This document shows positions 6,957 to 16,324 of a stretch of 64,000 nucleotides of DNA, piece after piece (the first letter of the stretch is position 1; the number at the start of each line of letters is the position of its first letter). The DNA is from Stenotrophomonas maltophilia (GTDB lineage: Bacteria > Pseudomonadota > Gammaproteobacteria > Xanthomonadales > Xanthomonadaceae), in the NCBI GenBank assembly GCA_002364755.1, contig DEZI01000030.1, positions 111,420 to 175,419 on the forward strand, given 5' to 3'. The notes under the pieces were generated by a model. That model did no database searches and had not been told where the DNA came from. It was given only the letters and a program-made list of their open reading frames with translations. Both the position numbers and the translations under genes were made by a program.

Positions 6957-9335
6957 ATGCGAACGATTGCGCGATTTCCCCGTGTTTCGCTGCTTGCCCT
7001 GCTGATCGCCCCCGCATCGGACGCCTTGGCCGAAGCACCGCAGGGCGAGGCCGCCGAAACGCGCAGCGCCGACGCACGAACCCTGGACCAGGTGCAGGTG
7101 ATCGGCCAGGCCACCAGTTACGCAAAAACGTCGGTGCGCACCGAAACACTGAATCGCCAGACCGTGCTGAGCAGCGTCAACGGCGCGCTCAACGAAGTCC
7201 CGGGCGTCGTGGTCAGCGAAGCCGATGCCACCGGTTCGTCGGTGTGGGGCACGCAGATCAGCATGCGCGGCTTCATGACCAACCGCGATACGCAGCAGAT
7301 CGGCACCACCATCGATGGCCTGCCCAATGGCGGCTCGGGCTACGGCGGCGGCTCGATGGCCAACCGCTACATCGACACGCTCGACCTGGAAACGGTGGAG
7401 GTCGGCCAAGGCACGGCCGATATCTCCTCGCGTTCGAACGAAGCGCTCGGCGGCACCCTCAACTTCCTCACCAGCGACCCGCTGCATGACAGCCGCCTGC
7501 GCTTCGTCGTCGGCGCCGGTGACAACGATGCGCGCAAGTACTACGTGCGCTACGACACCGGTGTGCTCGGCGGCCACACCCGCGCCTGGGTCAGCGCTTC
7601 CTCGGCGCGCGTGAATGACTGGATCGACGGCAGCGGCAAGACCAGCAACGACCATATCGCCGGCAAGTTCATCGCCGAACTGGACCGCTGGACGCTGACC
7701 GGCTACCTGTCCTACAACGATGCCGACGAGCCGGAGTACACAAGCGTTTCGCCGCAGGGCTTCGCCACCAACCCGGACCGCGACAATCTCGTCGGCACCC
7801 TCACCGGCATTCCCTACCTGGACCAGAACTACCGCTCCGGTTCGCGTGCGCTGCGCGAAAACACCTTCGGCTACCTGCGCGCGGCCTTCGACGGCGGCAA
7901 CGGCTTCAAGGCATCGATGGCCGCCTATGGCCACCGCATGCAGGGCCGCGGCGACTGGCTGCCGCCCTATCTGGCCGATGTCACCAATGATGGCGCCGGC
8001 CGCCCGCAGTCCGAATACCTCGGCGGCAGCACCGTCTACGGCGGCAGCAACCTGGGCCAGATCTACTTCGTGAACCCCGATGGCAGCAGCGCCCAGCCGA
8101 TTGCCGGCTGCACGCCGCGCGAGGGCTTCGGCGCCGAGTACGATCCCAACTGCTACGCCGGCACGGTGCTGGGCGCGCAGTCCTATCGCCACACCCACTA
8201 CGACAACGACCGCATGGGCGTGACCGCCGATGGCGAATGGCGGCAGACCTTCGGCGGCGTCGACAACACGATCCGCGGCGGCCTGTGGGTGGAGAAGCTG
8301 GACCGCTCCGCACGCCGCGACTGGCACCGCCTGCTCAACGTCGGCCAGGACATCGGCTTCGACCACCAGCCGTACTGGGTGCAGTTCGGAGACAAGTACA
8401 AAGTGGACGAGCAGATGTACTACGTCGAGGATGTGGCGCGGTTCGGTCCGTTCAGCGCGCGCGTGGGCGTCAAGCAGTTCTTCGTCGACCAGTCGCGCCA
8501 CCGCGTGATCGGTGCCAGCGAGCACGTGACCTCGGACTCCAAGTCTGATCCGCTGCTGTCCACCGGCTTCACCTGGGCGCCGGGCGTTGAGGGCATGGAA
8601 CTGTTCGCCGGCTTCTCGCAGAACTTCGCAGCGATTCCTTCAGGCGTGCTCGGCGAAACCGACCCGCAGCGCTTCCGCAACGTTGAGCCGGAAACGGCCG
8701 ACAACATCGAAGTGGGCATGCGCATCAGCCGCTGGCCGCTGACCGCCTCGGTCACCCTGTACAACATCAAGTTCGACAACCGCATCGTCTACCTGCCGGC
8801 CGGCTTCGTCAGCGGCATTGATTACCTGGGCGAGACCGACGGCGTCTACGAGAACTTCGGCGGCGTGGATAGCAACGGCCTGGAAGCTGCCTTCGGCTAC
8901 GGCTGGGACAACGGCTGGCGGGTCAATGCGGCCTACACCTACAACCGCTCCAGGTACCTGGGCAGCGGCGACGCCGCGCGTGACACCCAGCTGGGCATCG
9001 TCGATGGCGCCAAGGTGATCGGCCAGCCCGGGCAGATCCTGGTGCTGTCGGCCGACTGGCAGGGCGAGAACTGGAACTTCGGCCTGTCCGGCCGCTATCT
9101 CGGCACCCGCTACCTGGATGCGGCCAACGTCAACAAGCTGCCCTCGGCCACCATCTTCAACGCCAACATCGGCTTCGACCTGCAGGGCCTGTGGCCGCGC
9201 CTGAAGGGCATGGGCGCCAACCTGGTGGTGAGCAACCTGACCGACAAGCGCTATCTTGCAGGGGTGGACGGTGCCAACGCGGCCTTCATCGGCGCGCCGC
9301 GCACCGTCGGCATCTCCTTCCGCATGGATCTGTGA
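6957..9335 (+). CDS. TonB-dependent outer-membrane receptor
   Basis: The 792-residue protein has a signal peptide ending near ALA (about residue 25), then LDQVQVIGQ, a plug domain (about residues 55-165, with NEVPGVVVSEAD and QISMRGF) and a 22-strand barrel ending in the aromatic-poor ISFRMDL. It imports a ligand across the outer membrane using TonB energy. The ligand is not evident. The phospholipase C gene follows by 7 bases and must be co-transcribed, so the cargo may be a phosphorus compound released by that enzyme (inference), in line with the possible Pho box. The start at 6957 gives the signal peptide; the open frame extends far upstream into the cytochrome gene. Confidence 0.85.
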   Translation: MRTIARFPRVSLLALLIAPASDALAEAPQGEAAETRSADARTLDQVQVIGQATSYAKTSVRTETLNRQTVLSSVNGALNEVPGVVVSEADATGSSVWGTQISMRGFMTNRDTQQIGTTIDGLPNGGSGYGGGSMANRYIDTLDLETVEVGQGTADISSRSNEALGGTLNFLTSDPLHDSRLRFVVGAGDNDARKYYVRYDTGVLGGHTRAWVSASSARVNDWIDGSGKTSNDHIAGKFIAELDRWTLTGYLSYNDADEPEYTSVSPQGFATNPDRDNLVGTLTGIPYLDQNYRSGSRALRENTFGYLRAAFDGGNGFKASMAAYGHRMQGRGDWLPPYLADVTNDGAGRPQSEYLGGSTVYGGSNLGQIYFVNPDGSSAQPIAGCTPREGFGAEYDPNCYAGTVLGAQSYRHTHYDNDRMGVTADGEWRQTFGGVDNTIRGGLWVEKLDRSARRDWHRLLNVGQDIGFDHQPYWVQFGDKYKVDEQMYYVEDVARFGPFSARVGVKQFFVDQSRHRVIGASEHVTSDSKSDPLLSTGFTWAPGVEGMELFAGFSQNFAAIPSGVLGETDPQRFRNVEPETADNIEVGMRISRWPLTASVTLYNIKFDNRIVYLPAGFVSGIDYLGETDGVYENFGGVDSNGLEAAFGYGWDNGWRVNAAYTYNRSRYLGSGDAARDTQLGIVDGAKVIGQPGQILVLSADWQGENWNFGLSGRYLGTRYLDAANVNKLPSATIFNANIGFDLQGLWPRLKGMGANLVVSNLTDKRYLAGVDGANAAFIGAPRTVGISFRMDL

Positions 9336-9342
9336 GGCATTC

Positions 9343-11454
9343 GTGACTGATATCGGCCGACGCCGGTTGTTGCAGGCCGGCGTCGCCGCCGGCCTGGCAC
9401 CGCTGCTGCCCAGCATCGCCCGGGCGGCAGCGATCGCCCCGGCTGCGCAGACGCGCAGCCTGCAGGACCTTCAGCACATCGTGGTGTTCATGCAGGAAAA
9501 CCGCTCGTTCGACCACTACTTCGGCACCCTGCCGGGCGTACGTGGTTTCGGCGACCGCTTCGTCGCCCCCGCTGCGCCGCTGGCCGGCGGGGACGGCCCA
9601 CGCAGCCTGTGGCTGCAGCCCGATGCCAGCGGTCAGCGCGCGATCGCGCCGTTCCCGCTGGATACGGCTGCGCACTTCGGCTACATGCGCGTGGAAGGCA
9701 CGCCGCACACCTGGCCCGACGCGCAGCGCGCGTGGGACCAGGGCCGCATGGGGCACTGGCCGATGGCCAAGCAGAACCACGCGATGGGCTATTTCCAGCG
9801 CGCCGACCTGCCCTTCCAGTTCGCCCTGGCCGAAGCGTTCACCCTCTGCGATGCCTACCACTGCGCCATGCAGGCCGGCACCAACCCGAACCGGGTGTTT
9901 CTGTGGACCGGCCACAACGATGCCTTCGCCCGCGCGGGCGGCCCGGTGATCGCCAACTCGCACGACAACTTCCCCGAGCACGGTGGCCATCCGGAGTCGT
10001 ACCGCTGGGCCTGCTATGTCGAGCGCCTGCAGCAGGCGGGCGTGTCCTGGCAGATCTACCAGGACATGGCCGACAACTTCACCGACAACCCGCTGGCCGG
10101 CTTCGAGACCTTCCGCCAGGCCTACAGCGCCGCACCGGACCACGACGCTGCACTTCGCCAGCGCGGGGTCAGCACGCGGGGCCTCGCCCAGCTGCGCCAG
10201 GACGCTATTGATGGCCGCCTGCCGCAGGTCAGCTTCATCATCGCCGATGCCGCCGGCAGCGAGCACCCTGGCCCGTCCAGCCCGGCCCAGGGTGCGGCCT
10301 ACACGGCGCGCGTGCTCGATGCGCTGACCGCCGACCCGGAGGTATGGAGCCGTACCGCGCTGCTGCTGATGTTCGACGAGAACGATGGCTTCTTCGATCA
10401 CGTTCCGCCGCCAGCACCTCCGTCGGCACGGCCCGATGGCAGCTGGGCGGGTGCATCGTCGGTCAGCACCGATGGCGAGTACCACCAGCACCCGGCACCG
10501 GGCGACGAGAAGTACGACGCTGCCGAACTGCGCGGCCGTCCGTATGGCCTGGGCCCGCGCGTACCGCTGTATGTAATCTCGCCCTGGAGCCGTGGCGGCT
10601 GGGTCGATTCACAGGTGTACGACCACACCTCGGTGCTGCGCCTGATCGAACGCCGCTTCGGCGTGGCCGCACCGGACATCTCGCCGTGGCGCCGCGCGGT
10701 GTGCGGCGACCTGACCAACGCGTTTGATTTCGCCCAGCGCGATACCCGCCCGTTCGTGCGTGGGCTGCCCGATGTGAGCGCCACCGCCGCGCGCGCCGCC
10801 GCCCTGCCGGGTCGCACCGTGCCTGCGCTGCCCGAGGGCCTGCAGCCGGCGCGCCAGGAAGCGGGCACGCGCCCGTCGCGTGCATTGCCGTATCGCCCGC
10901 AGGCGCAGGTGGACGCGCTTGCTGCGGACGGTGTGACCCTGCAGTTGGCCTGCGAAGGCGCCGCCAGCGTGCTGCATGTCTACGACCGCCTGCAGCTGAC
11001 CGCACTGCCGCGCCGCTACACGGTGCTGCCCGGTGCACCGCTGCAGGACCACTGGGCACTGGATGCGCAGGGCCGCTACGACCTGTGGCTGCTGGGCTCG
11101 AACGGCTTCCACCGGCACTTCCGTGGCGGTGACGGTGCGCCGGTGCTGCAGGCCCAGATTGAACAGACCGATGGCCAGCTGCGGTTGCAGCTGCGCAATG
11201 CCGGCAGTGCCGCGCAGTTGGTGCGTGTGCATGCCGGCGCCTACGCCGGGCACATGCCGGAGAAGACGCTGACCCTGGCTGCTGGCGCGCTGACCACGCT
11301 GGCGTGGGACGCTGTGCCCACCGCCGGCTGGTATGACCTGCACGTGGTGGCCGGTGACAGCGAGCTGCGCCTGGCGGGCCGCGCCGAAGACGGACGCCCC
11401 GCCACCAGCGACCCGGCGATGGGTGGCCAGCCGCTGCGCTTCGAGCACGGCTGA
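9343..11454 (+). CDS. Phosphocholine-specific phospholipase C, Tat-exported
   Basis: The 703-residue protein belongs to the bacterial PlcH/PlcN family. It opens with a twin-arginine signal (GRRRLLQAG, residues 4-12), then the family signature QHIVVFMQENRSFDHYFGTL, a middle metal-site region (LLMFDENDGFFDHV) and two C-terminal beta domains of about 80 residues each. It should be folded in the cytoplasm, exported by Tat and cleave phosphatidylcholine or sphingomyelin to phosphocholine and a lipid. GTG at 9343 is chosen because it directly precedes the Tat motif. It follows the receptor gene by 7 bases. In other bacteria such enzymes are induced by phosphate starvation and can be haemolytic; which substrate is preferred here cannot be read. 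Confidence 0.88.
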   Translation: MTDIGRRRLLQAGVAAGLAPLLPSIARAAAIAPAAQTRSLQDLQHIVVFMQENRSFDHYFGTLPGVRGFGDRFVAPAAPLAGGDGPRSLWLQPDASGQRAIAPFPLDTAAHFGYMRVEGTPHTWPDAQRAWDQGRMGHWPMAKQNHAMGYFQRADLPFQFALAEAFTLCDAYHCAMQAGTNPNRVFLWTGHNDAFARAGGPVIANSHDNFPEHGGHPESYRWACYVERLQQAGVSWQIYQDMADNFTDNPLAGFETFRQAYSAAPDHDAALRQRGVSTRGLAQLRQDAIDGRLPQVSFIIADAAGSEHPGPSSPAQGAAYTARVLDALTADPEVWSRTALLLMFDENDGFFDHVPPPAPPSARPDGSWAGASSVSTDGEYHQHPAPGDEKYDAAELRGRPYGLGPRVPLYVISPWSRGGWVDSQVYDHTSVLRLIERRFGVAAPDISPWRRAVCGDLTNAFDFAQRDTRPFVRGLPDVSATAARAAALPGRTVPALPEGLQPARQEAGTRPSRALPYRPQAQVDALAADGVTLQLACEGAASVLHVYDRLQLTALPRRYTVLPGAPLQDHWALDAQGRYDLWLLGSNGFHRHFRGGDGAPVLQAQIEQTDGQLRLQLRNAGSAAQLVRVHAGAYAGHMPEKTLTLAAGALTTLAWDAVPTAGWYDLHVVAGDSELRLAGRAEDGRPATSDPAMGGQPLRFEHG

Positions 11455-11462
11455 AGGCTTCT

Positions 11463-11520
11463 GTAGAGCCGAGCCCGTACCCGGCCCTATAAATGCAGCC
11501 GAGCGTGGGCTCGGCTCTAC
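11463..11520. repeat. SMAG dimer
   Basis: Two GTAG hairpin repeats face each other: GTAGAGCCGAGCCC (11463-11476) and its exact complement (11507-11520). They can fold singly or as one 14-bp stem. The pair fills the gap between the convergent plc and lhr genes and may end both transcripts. Confidence 0.8.
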
Positions 11521-11545
11521 AAGAACGGTCGAGCCCTGCTCTACG

Positions 11546-14500
11546 TCAGCCGTTCCAGCCCAGCCCGCGCGGTTCATTGCTGAATCCCGCCGCGCGCAGG
11601 GCATCGACGGCGGGCCCGCGATGGATGGGCTCGTCGTTGATCCGCTCCAGGGTGAAGGACAGTCGCCGGCCACGCCTCAGGCCCACGGCCAGCGCCTGTG
11701 CCGCTGGTTCCCAGCGCGTGGCCGAGTCGCCTGCCGTGCCGTCGATCCAGCTGCTCAGCTGGCGGCCGCCCTGCGGCAGATACAGCTGCAGGCGGCCTTC
11801 GCCGATCACCACCATCGCACCGGCCCGGCGCACCGGACGCGGCCCGGCGATCGGCCGGGGCCACGGAAGCAGGCTGCCGAACGGATTGGCGGGATCCAGC
11901 GCCGATAGGGCAACCCAGCCGCCAGGTCCACGTGTCTGCTCGGCGCTGGCACGCAGGCGGTCGATGTCGTCGCGCTGGGCGAACTGGGCACCGCCCATGC
12001 CTTCCACGAAGCGACCGCGCAACAGCTGGCCGGCATCCTCCATGCTGCGCAGCACCGGACGCAGTGCCGGAAATCCACCGGCCACGGCTTCGCTCATCGC
12101 TGCGCTGCGGGTGACCACCGTGTAGCGGTCCAGCAGCGCCTCGGTCTGCGCCAGCACGCGCAGCGTGTCACTGGCCCGCTCCCGCGGCAGCAGCGACCAG
12201 CGTCCTGCCAGCGTGGGCCCGGTGCTGCTGGCCAGCTCCAGTCCTGCGGTGTCCGTCGTCAGTGGCACGAAGGCAAAGCCGCGGCGGCGGCGCGACACCG
12301 GCGTCGGCCGCGCCCGTGCGGGCCGCGCTCCGCCCAGTGCGCGCAGCGGCGCCCACAGGTCACTGCTGATCTGTCCGCACCAGGCCAGCTGCCACAGCGC
12401 CGTCTGGAAATCCTCACCCGCCGTGTCCGCACCGACCAGTCGCGGCTGCACCTGCATCGCCAGTTGCCGGGCAAAGAACGCACCACCGTCGGCCAGCACC
12501 TGCAGGATGGCCTGCTGCATCGGTGAGCCGTCGGCCTGCACTGGCGTGACCGGCAGGGTTTCAGCGGCACGCTCGCGCAGGTGCAGCGACACCAGCCCAT
12601 CGTCATCGCCCAGCCGGCCATGGCCGACCCAGAGCACCGTGCCGGTGGACAGCAGTTCATCCAGCAGCGCAGGCGTGTAGCCGGGCACGCGCGCGGGCAG
12701 CACCTGCTGTTCCCACAGCGATGCCGGCAGTGGCAGCCCCACCAGTTGTTCGATCACCTGCAGCACGCCTTCGCTGTCGCTGGCGCGCGCGGCTCCAGGC
12801 AGCACACCCTGCCCCTGCAGCAGCAGACCGACATAGGCCTGCACCGGTACCGGGCGGGTCGCCTCGCGGGCGGCCTGCAGGGAGCGCAGCCGCAGCCGCT
12901 GCAGCACCTCCGTGCCCACCCACTCATGGCCTGCACACGGTGAAGCCACCGCGGTGATCTCGTCTGCCGCGCGACGATCCAGGCCGAACCGGCCGCGTAC
13001 GACCCGGCCCTGTTCCTGCAGCGCGTGCAGGGCAGCATCCACCACCGCCACACCGAGACCGAAACGGGCGGCCACGCTGCCACTGCTGAAAGGCCCATGG
13101 CTGCGCGCGTGGCGGCCGAGCAGATCGCCCAGCGGATCCGGCACCGGGGCCAGGAAGACCTCGGCCACGTCTGCAGGCGGGATGATGCCAAGGGCATCGC
13201 GCAACCGCGCGGCATCTTCCACCGCCGACCACTGCTGGGCCCCTGCGACGGGAACGCGGATCGCACGACCCGCCGCGTGCAGCACCTGCAGCCAGGCATC
13301 CGCCTGCGCGGGCTCAGTGATGCGCTGCGCGACTTCCTCGGCCGGCAGCGGGCCCAGCTCACGCAGCAGGTCGGCCACACCTTCGTTGCTACGTGCGTGG
13401 CGGGCAGGATCCAAACGTTGCAGCTCGCGCTCCACGGTGGCCACCACGGCATCGTCCAGCAGTTCGCCCAGATCCACCTCACCGAGCAGTTCCGCCAGCA
13501 GGCCACTGTCCAGCGACAACACCGATGCGCGCCGTTCGGCCAGCGGTACATCGGCTTCGTACATGAACTCGGCGACATAGCCGAACAGCAGGTTCGCCGC
13601 GAACGGCGATGGCACGGCCGTATCCACCTCGACCACCTGGACCTGGCCGGCCTGCACGCGCAGCATCAGCGCATCCAGTGCATCCAGGTCGTAGACGTCC
13701 TGCAGGCACTCGCGCGCGGTCTCGACCAGAATCGGGAACTCATCGTGGCCACGGGCGATCTCCAGCAACTGCCCCGCACGCAGGCGCTGCTGCCACAGCG
13801 GCGAACGCTTGCCCGGCGTGCGCCGCGGCAGCAGCAGCGCGCGCGAGGCGCACTCACGGAAGCGAGCGGCGAACAGCGCGGAACCGGCGACCGAGCGGTG
13901 GATGACCTGGCGCAGGTGGGACGCATTGAACAGGAAGAGTTCCGCGCCTGGCGGTGTGCCGCTGCGATCAGGCATGCGGACGATGATGCCGTCATCGCTG
14001 GCCACCACGGCCGGATCGATGCCGGCCTGCTCGCGCAGGCGCGCAGCCACTGCCAGCGCCCAGGGATCATGCACACGACGGCCATAGGGCGAATGCAGCA
14101 TCACCCGCCAGTCGCCGAGTTCATCACGGCAGCGCTCGACGACCAGGCGCAGGTCGGTCGGCAGCACACCGGTGGCCTGCTGCTGTTCAGCCACGAGCGC
14201 CAGCATGTTGCCGATCGCGCTTTCATCCAGGCCGCGATCACGCAGCCGGGCAAGCAATGCCGGCGACGGCTCGCCAGCGCCACCGGGGTCGGCTTCGAGT
14301 TCCGCCAGGAAGGCACCGGTGGCCTGCCCCAGCTCAGCCGGGCGGCCGATGCCTTCGCCCCGCCAGAACGGCAGCCGCGCCGAGCGCCCCGGCGCTGGCG
14401 TCACCACGACCTGGTCGAGGGTGATCTGGTCGATGCGCCAGGACGTGGCGCCGAGGGTGATCACATCATTCACCCGCGACTCGTGGACCATCTCTTCATC

Positions 14501-16276
14501 CAGCTCGCCGACACGGCGCGATCCCGCCTGTTCTTCACCTTCAGGCAGGACAACGGCATACATGCCGCGGTCGGGAATGGTGCCGGCGCTGGTCACTGCC
14601 AGCTGGCGAGCGCCAGGACGTGCGGTCAACGTGCCTGTCTTCCGGTTCCATACAAGCCGCGGGCGGAAACCGGCGAACTCATCGGACGGATAGCGCCCGG
14701 CCAGCATGTCCAGCACCGCGTCGAAAGCACTGCGTGGCAGCGTGCGGTACGGCGCAGCCCGGCGCACACGCGCGAACCAGACCTCGGCATCGAGTGGTTC
14801 CATCGCTACCGCAGCCACGGTCTGCTGGGCCAGTACATCGAGCGGATTGCGCGGCGGATCGAGGGCTTCGATGCGTCCATCCAGCATGCTGTCCACCACC
14901 ACCGCAGCATCGACCAGATCACGCCGCGTACGCGGATACAGCAGGCCGCGCGACAGGCCGCCCACCTGGTGACCAGCTCGGCCCACCCGCTGCAGCGCAC
15001 TGGACACCGACGGCGGCGCCGCGACCTGGATCACCAGGTCCACCAGGCCCATGTCGATGCCCAGCTCAAGACTGGAGGTGGCGACCACGCAACGCAGTTC
15101 GCCGGACTTCAGCGCGTGCTCGATGGCAGCGCGCTGTTCCTTGGACACCGAACCATGGTGCGAGCGGGCGACCACCGAGGCCGGCGTGGTGACACGGTTC
15201 ACCGTGCTGCCGGTGAACGATCCATAGGCCGCTGTACCCGCAGTATCCGCTTCGTCCGCAGGCTCGACGCCCGTGCGCTCGGCATGCAGCTCGTTGAGTC
15301 GCGCGGTGAGCCGTTCCGCCACGCCACGCGAATTGGCAAACACAATCGTGGAGCGATGCCGCATCACGTTGTCGAGAATGCTGGCTTCCACATGCGGCCA
15401 GATCGAACCGGTGCGCGTGCCGGCCCCGCGCCCTTCCGCCGGACCGTGCACGACCAGGTCGGTCATGTCCTCCACCGGTACCACGACCTTCAGTTCCAGC
15501 TGCCGCTGCGAGGGCGGCTGCACCACCTGCACCGGGCGATCACCGCCGAGGAAGGCCGCAACGCCCTCGATCGGGCGGACCGTGGCCGACAGGCCGATGC
15601 GCTGCGCAGGCACCTGCAGCAGCGCGTCGAGCCGCTCCAGGCTCAGCGCCAGGTGCGAGCCACGCTTGCCGCCTGCCACCGCATGGATCTCATCGAGGAT
15701 CACTGTATGCACATCGCGCAGGATCTCCCGCGCCTGCGAGGTCAGCATCAGGTACAGCGACTCGGGCGTGGTGATCAGGATGTCCGGCGGGCGCCGCACC
15801 AGGCGTGCGCGGTCACTGCTGCTGGTATCGCCGGTGCGCATCGCCACGGTCAGCGCAACGGCCGGATCCCCACGTTCGCTGCGCCGCGCACTGATGCCCT
15901 GCAGGGGCACCTGCAGGTTGCGCTGCACATCGCTGCCCAGCGCCTTGATCGGCGACAGGTACAGCACGCGCGTGCGCGCCACGGGCTTGGCCGCCGGGTC
16001 GCGGCGTGCGTCGCCATCGCGCTCGGCGAACACCTGGTCGATCGCATGCAGAAACGCAGCCAGCGTCTTGCCCGATCCGGTTGGAGCCACCACCAGGGTG
16101 TGCTGGCCCGCGGCGATCGACGCCCACGCCTGGTCCTGCACCGGCGTCGATGCGGCGAACGCGGAACGGAACCAGTCACGGGTGGCGGGATGGAAGTGCT
16201 GCAGAGAATCCAAGGCAGGGCCGGTCGCCATCGATGATGGCTTCGATGATACGTCGAAGAAATCGTTTGTCGCCAC
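11546..16276 (-). CDS. lhr: Large ATP-dependent helicase Lhr
   Basis: At about 1576 residues this matches full-length E. coli Lhr (1538). The N-terminal helicase core shows APTGSGKT (Walker A), DEIH in VILDEIHAVAGGKRG (Walker B), the Lhr helix region SLELGIDMG and the QRVGRAGH motif. A winged-helix domain and the long Lhr C-terminal region follow. It is a 3'-5' translocase on DNA or RNA:DNA linked to DNA repair. The GTG start at 16276 adds 15 residues to an ATG at 16231; neither has a clear ribosome site. The GTG abuts a Zur-box match, so a Zur-repressed promoter could overlap its 5' end. Single gene, with a repeat pair at the 3' side. Confidence 0.9.
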   Translation of the reverse strand: MATNDFFDVSSKPSSMATGPALDSLQHFHPATRDWFRSAFAASTPVQDQAWASIAAGQHTLVVAPTGSGKTLAAFLHAIDQVFAERDGDARRDPAAKPVARTRVLYLSPIKALGSDVQRNLQVPLQGISARRSERGDPAVALTVAMRTGDTSSSDRARLVRRPPDILITTPESLYLMLTSQAREILRDVHTVILDEIHAVAGGKRGSHLALSLERLDALLQVPAQRIGLSATVRPIEGVAAFLGGDRPVQVVQPPSQRQLELKVVVPVEDMTDLVVHGPAEGRGAGTRTGSIWPHVEASILDNVMRHRSTIVFANSRGVAERLTARLNELHAERTGVEPADEADTAGTAAYGSFTGSTVNRVTTPASVVARSHHGSVSKEQRAAIEHALKSGELRCVVATSSLELGIDMGLVDLVIQVAAPPSVSSALQRVGRAGHQVGGLSRGLLYPRTRRDLVDAAVVVDSMLDGRIEALDPPRNPLDVLAQQTVAAVAMEPLDAEVWFARVRRAAPYRTLPRSAFDAVLDMLAGRYPSDEFAGFRPRLVWNRKTGTLTARPGARQLAVTSAGTIPDRGMYAVVLPEGEEQAGSRRVGELDEEMVHESRVNDVITLGATSWRIDQITLDQVVVTPAPGRSARLPFWRGEGIGRPAELGQATGAFLAELEADPGGAGEPSPALLARLRDRGLDESAIGNMLALVAEQQQATGVLPTDLRLVVERCRDELGDWRVMLHSPYGRRVHDPWALAVAARLREQAGIDPAVVASDDGIIVRMPDRSGTPPGAELFLFNASHLRQVIHRSVAGSALFAARFRECASRALLLPRRTPGKRSPLWQQRLRAGQLLEIARGHDEFPILVETARECLQDVYDLDALDALMLRVQAGQVQVVEVDTAVPSPFAANLLFGYVAEFMYEADVPLAERRASVLSLDSGLLAELLGEVDLGELLDDAVVATVERELQRLDPARHARSNEGVADLLRELGPLPAEEVAQRITEPAQADAWLQVLHAAGRAIRVPVAGAQQWSAVEDAARLRDALGIIPPADVAEVFLAPVPDPLGDLLGRHARSHGPFSSGSVAARFGLGVAVVDAALHALQEQGRVVRGRFGLDRRAADEITAVASPCAGHEWVGTEVLQRLRLRSLQAAREATRPVPVQAYVGLLLQGQGVLPGAARASDSEGVLQVIEQLVGLPLPASLWEQQVLPARVPGYTPALLDELLSTGTVLWVGHGRLGDDDGLVSLHLRERAAETLPVTPVQADGSPMQQAILQVLADGGAFFARQLAMQVQPRLVGADTAGEDFQTALWQLAWCGQISSDLWAPLRALGGARPARARPTPVSRRRRGFAFVPLTTDTAGLELASSTGPTLAGRWSLLPRERASDTLRVLAQTEALLDRYTVVTRSAAMSEAVAGGFPALRPVLRSMEDAGQLLRGRFVEGMGGAQFAQRDDIDRLRASAEQTRGPGGWVALSALDPANPFGSLLPWPRPIAGPRPVRRAGAMVVIGEGRLQLYLPQGGRQLSSWIDGTAGDSATRWEPAAQALAVGLRRGRRLSFTLERINDEPIHRGPAVDALRAAGFSNEPRGLGWNG

Positions 16277-16299
16277 GAATGGTTACGTTATAACATTTC
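16277..16299 (+). promoter_or_regulatory. Zur box
   Basis: The 23-bp site has a perfect right half (TATAACATTTC) and a diverged left half (GAATGGTTA). By my alignment it matches 18 of 23 positions of the enterobacterial Zur palindrome. It is 25 bp upstream of the receptor start. Zur represses zinc-uptake genes when zinc is plentiful. Confidence 0.65.
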
Positions 16300-16324
16300 A
16301 TCTCGTTTTTTTACGGAGCATGTC

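Noticed and set aside
13025..16237. A 1070-residue open frame on the plus strand through the lhr gene
   Set aside because: It is rich in H, R, A and Q as expected of an antisense GC-rich frame and lies fully inside lhr, which has helicase motifs.
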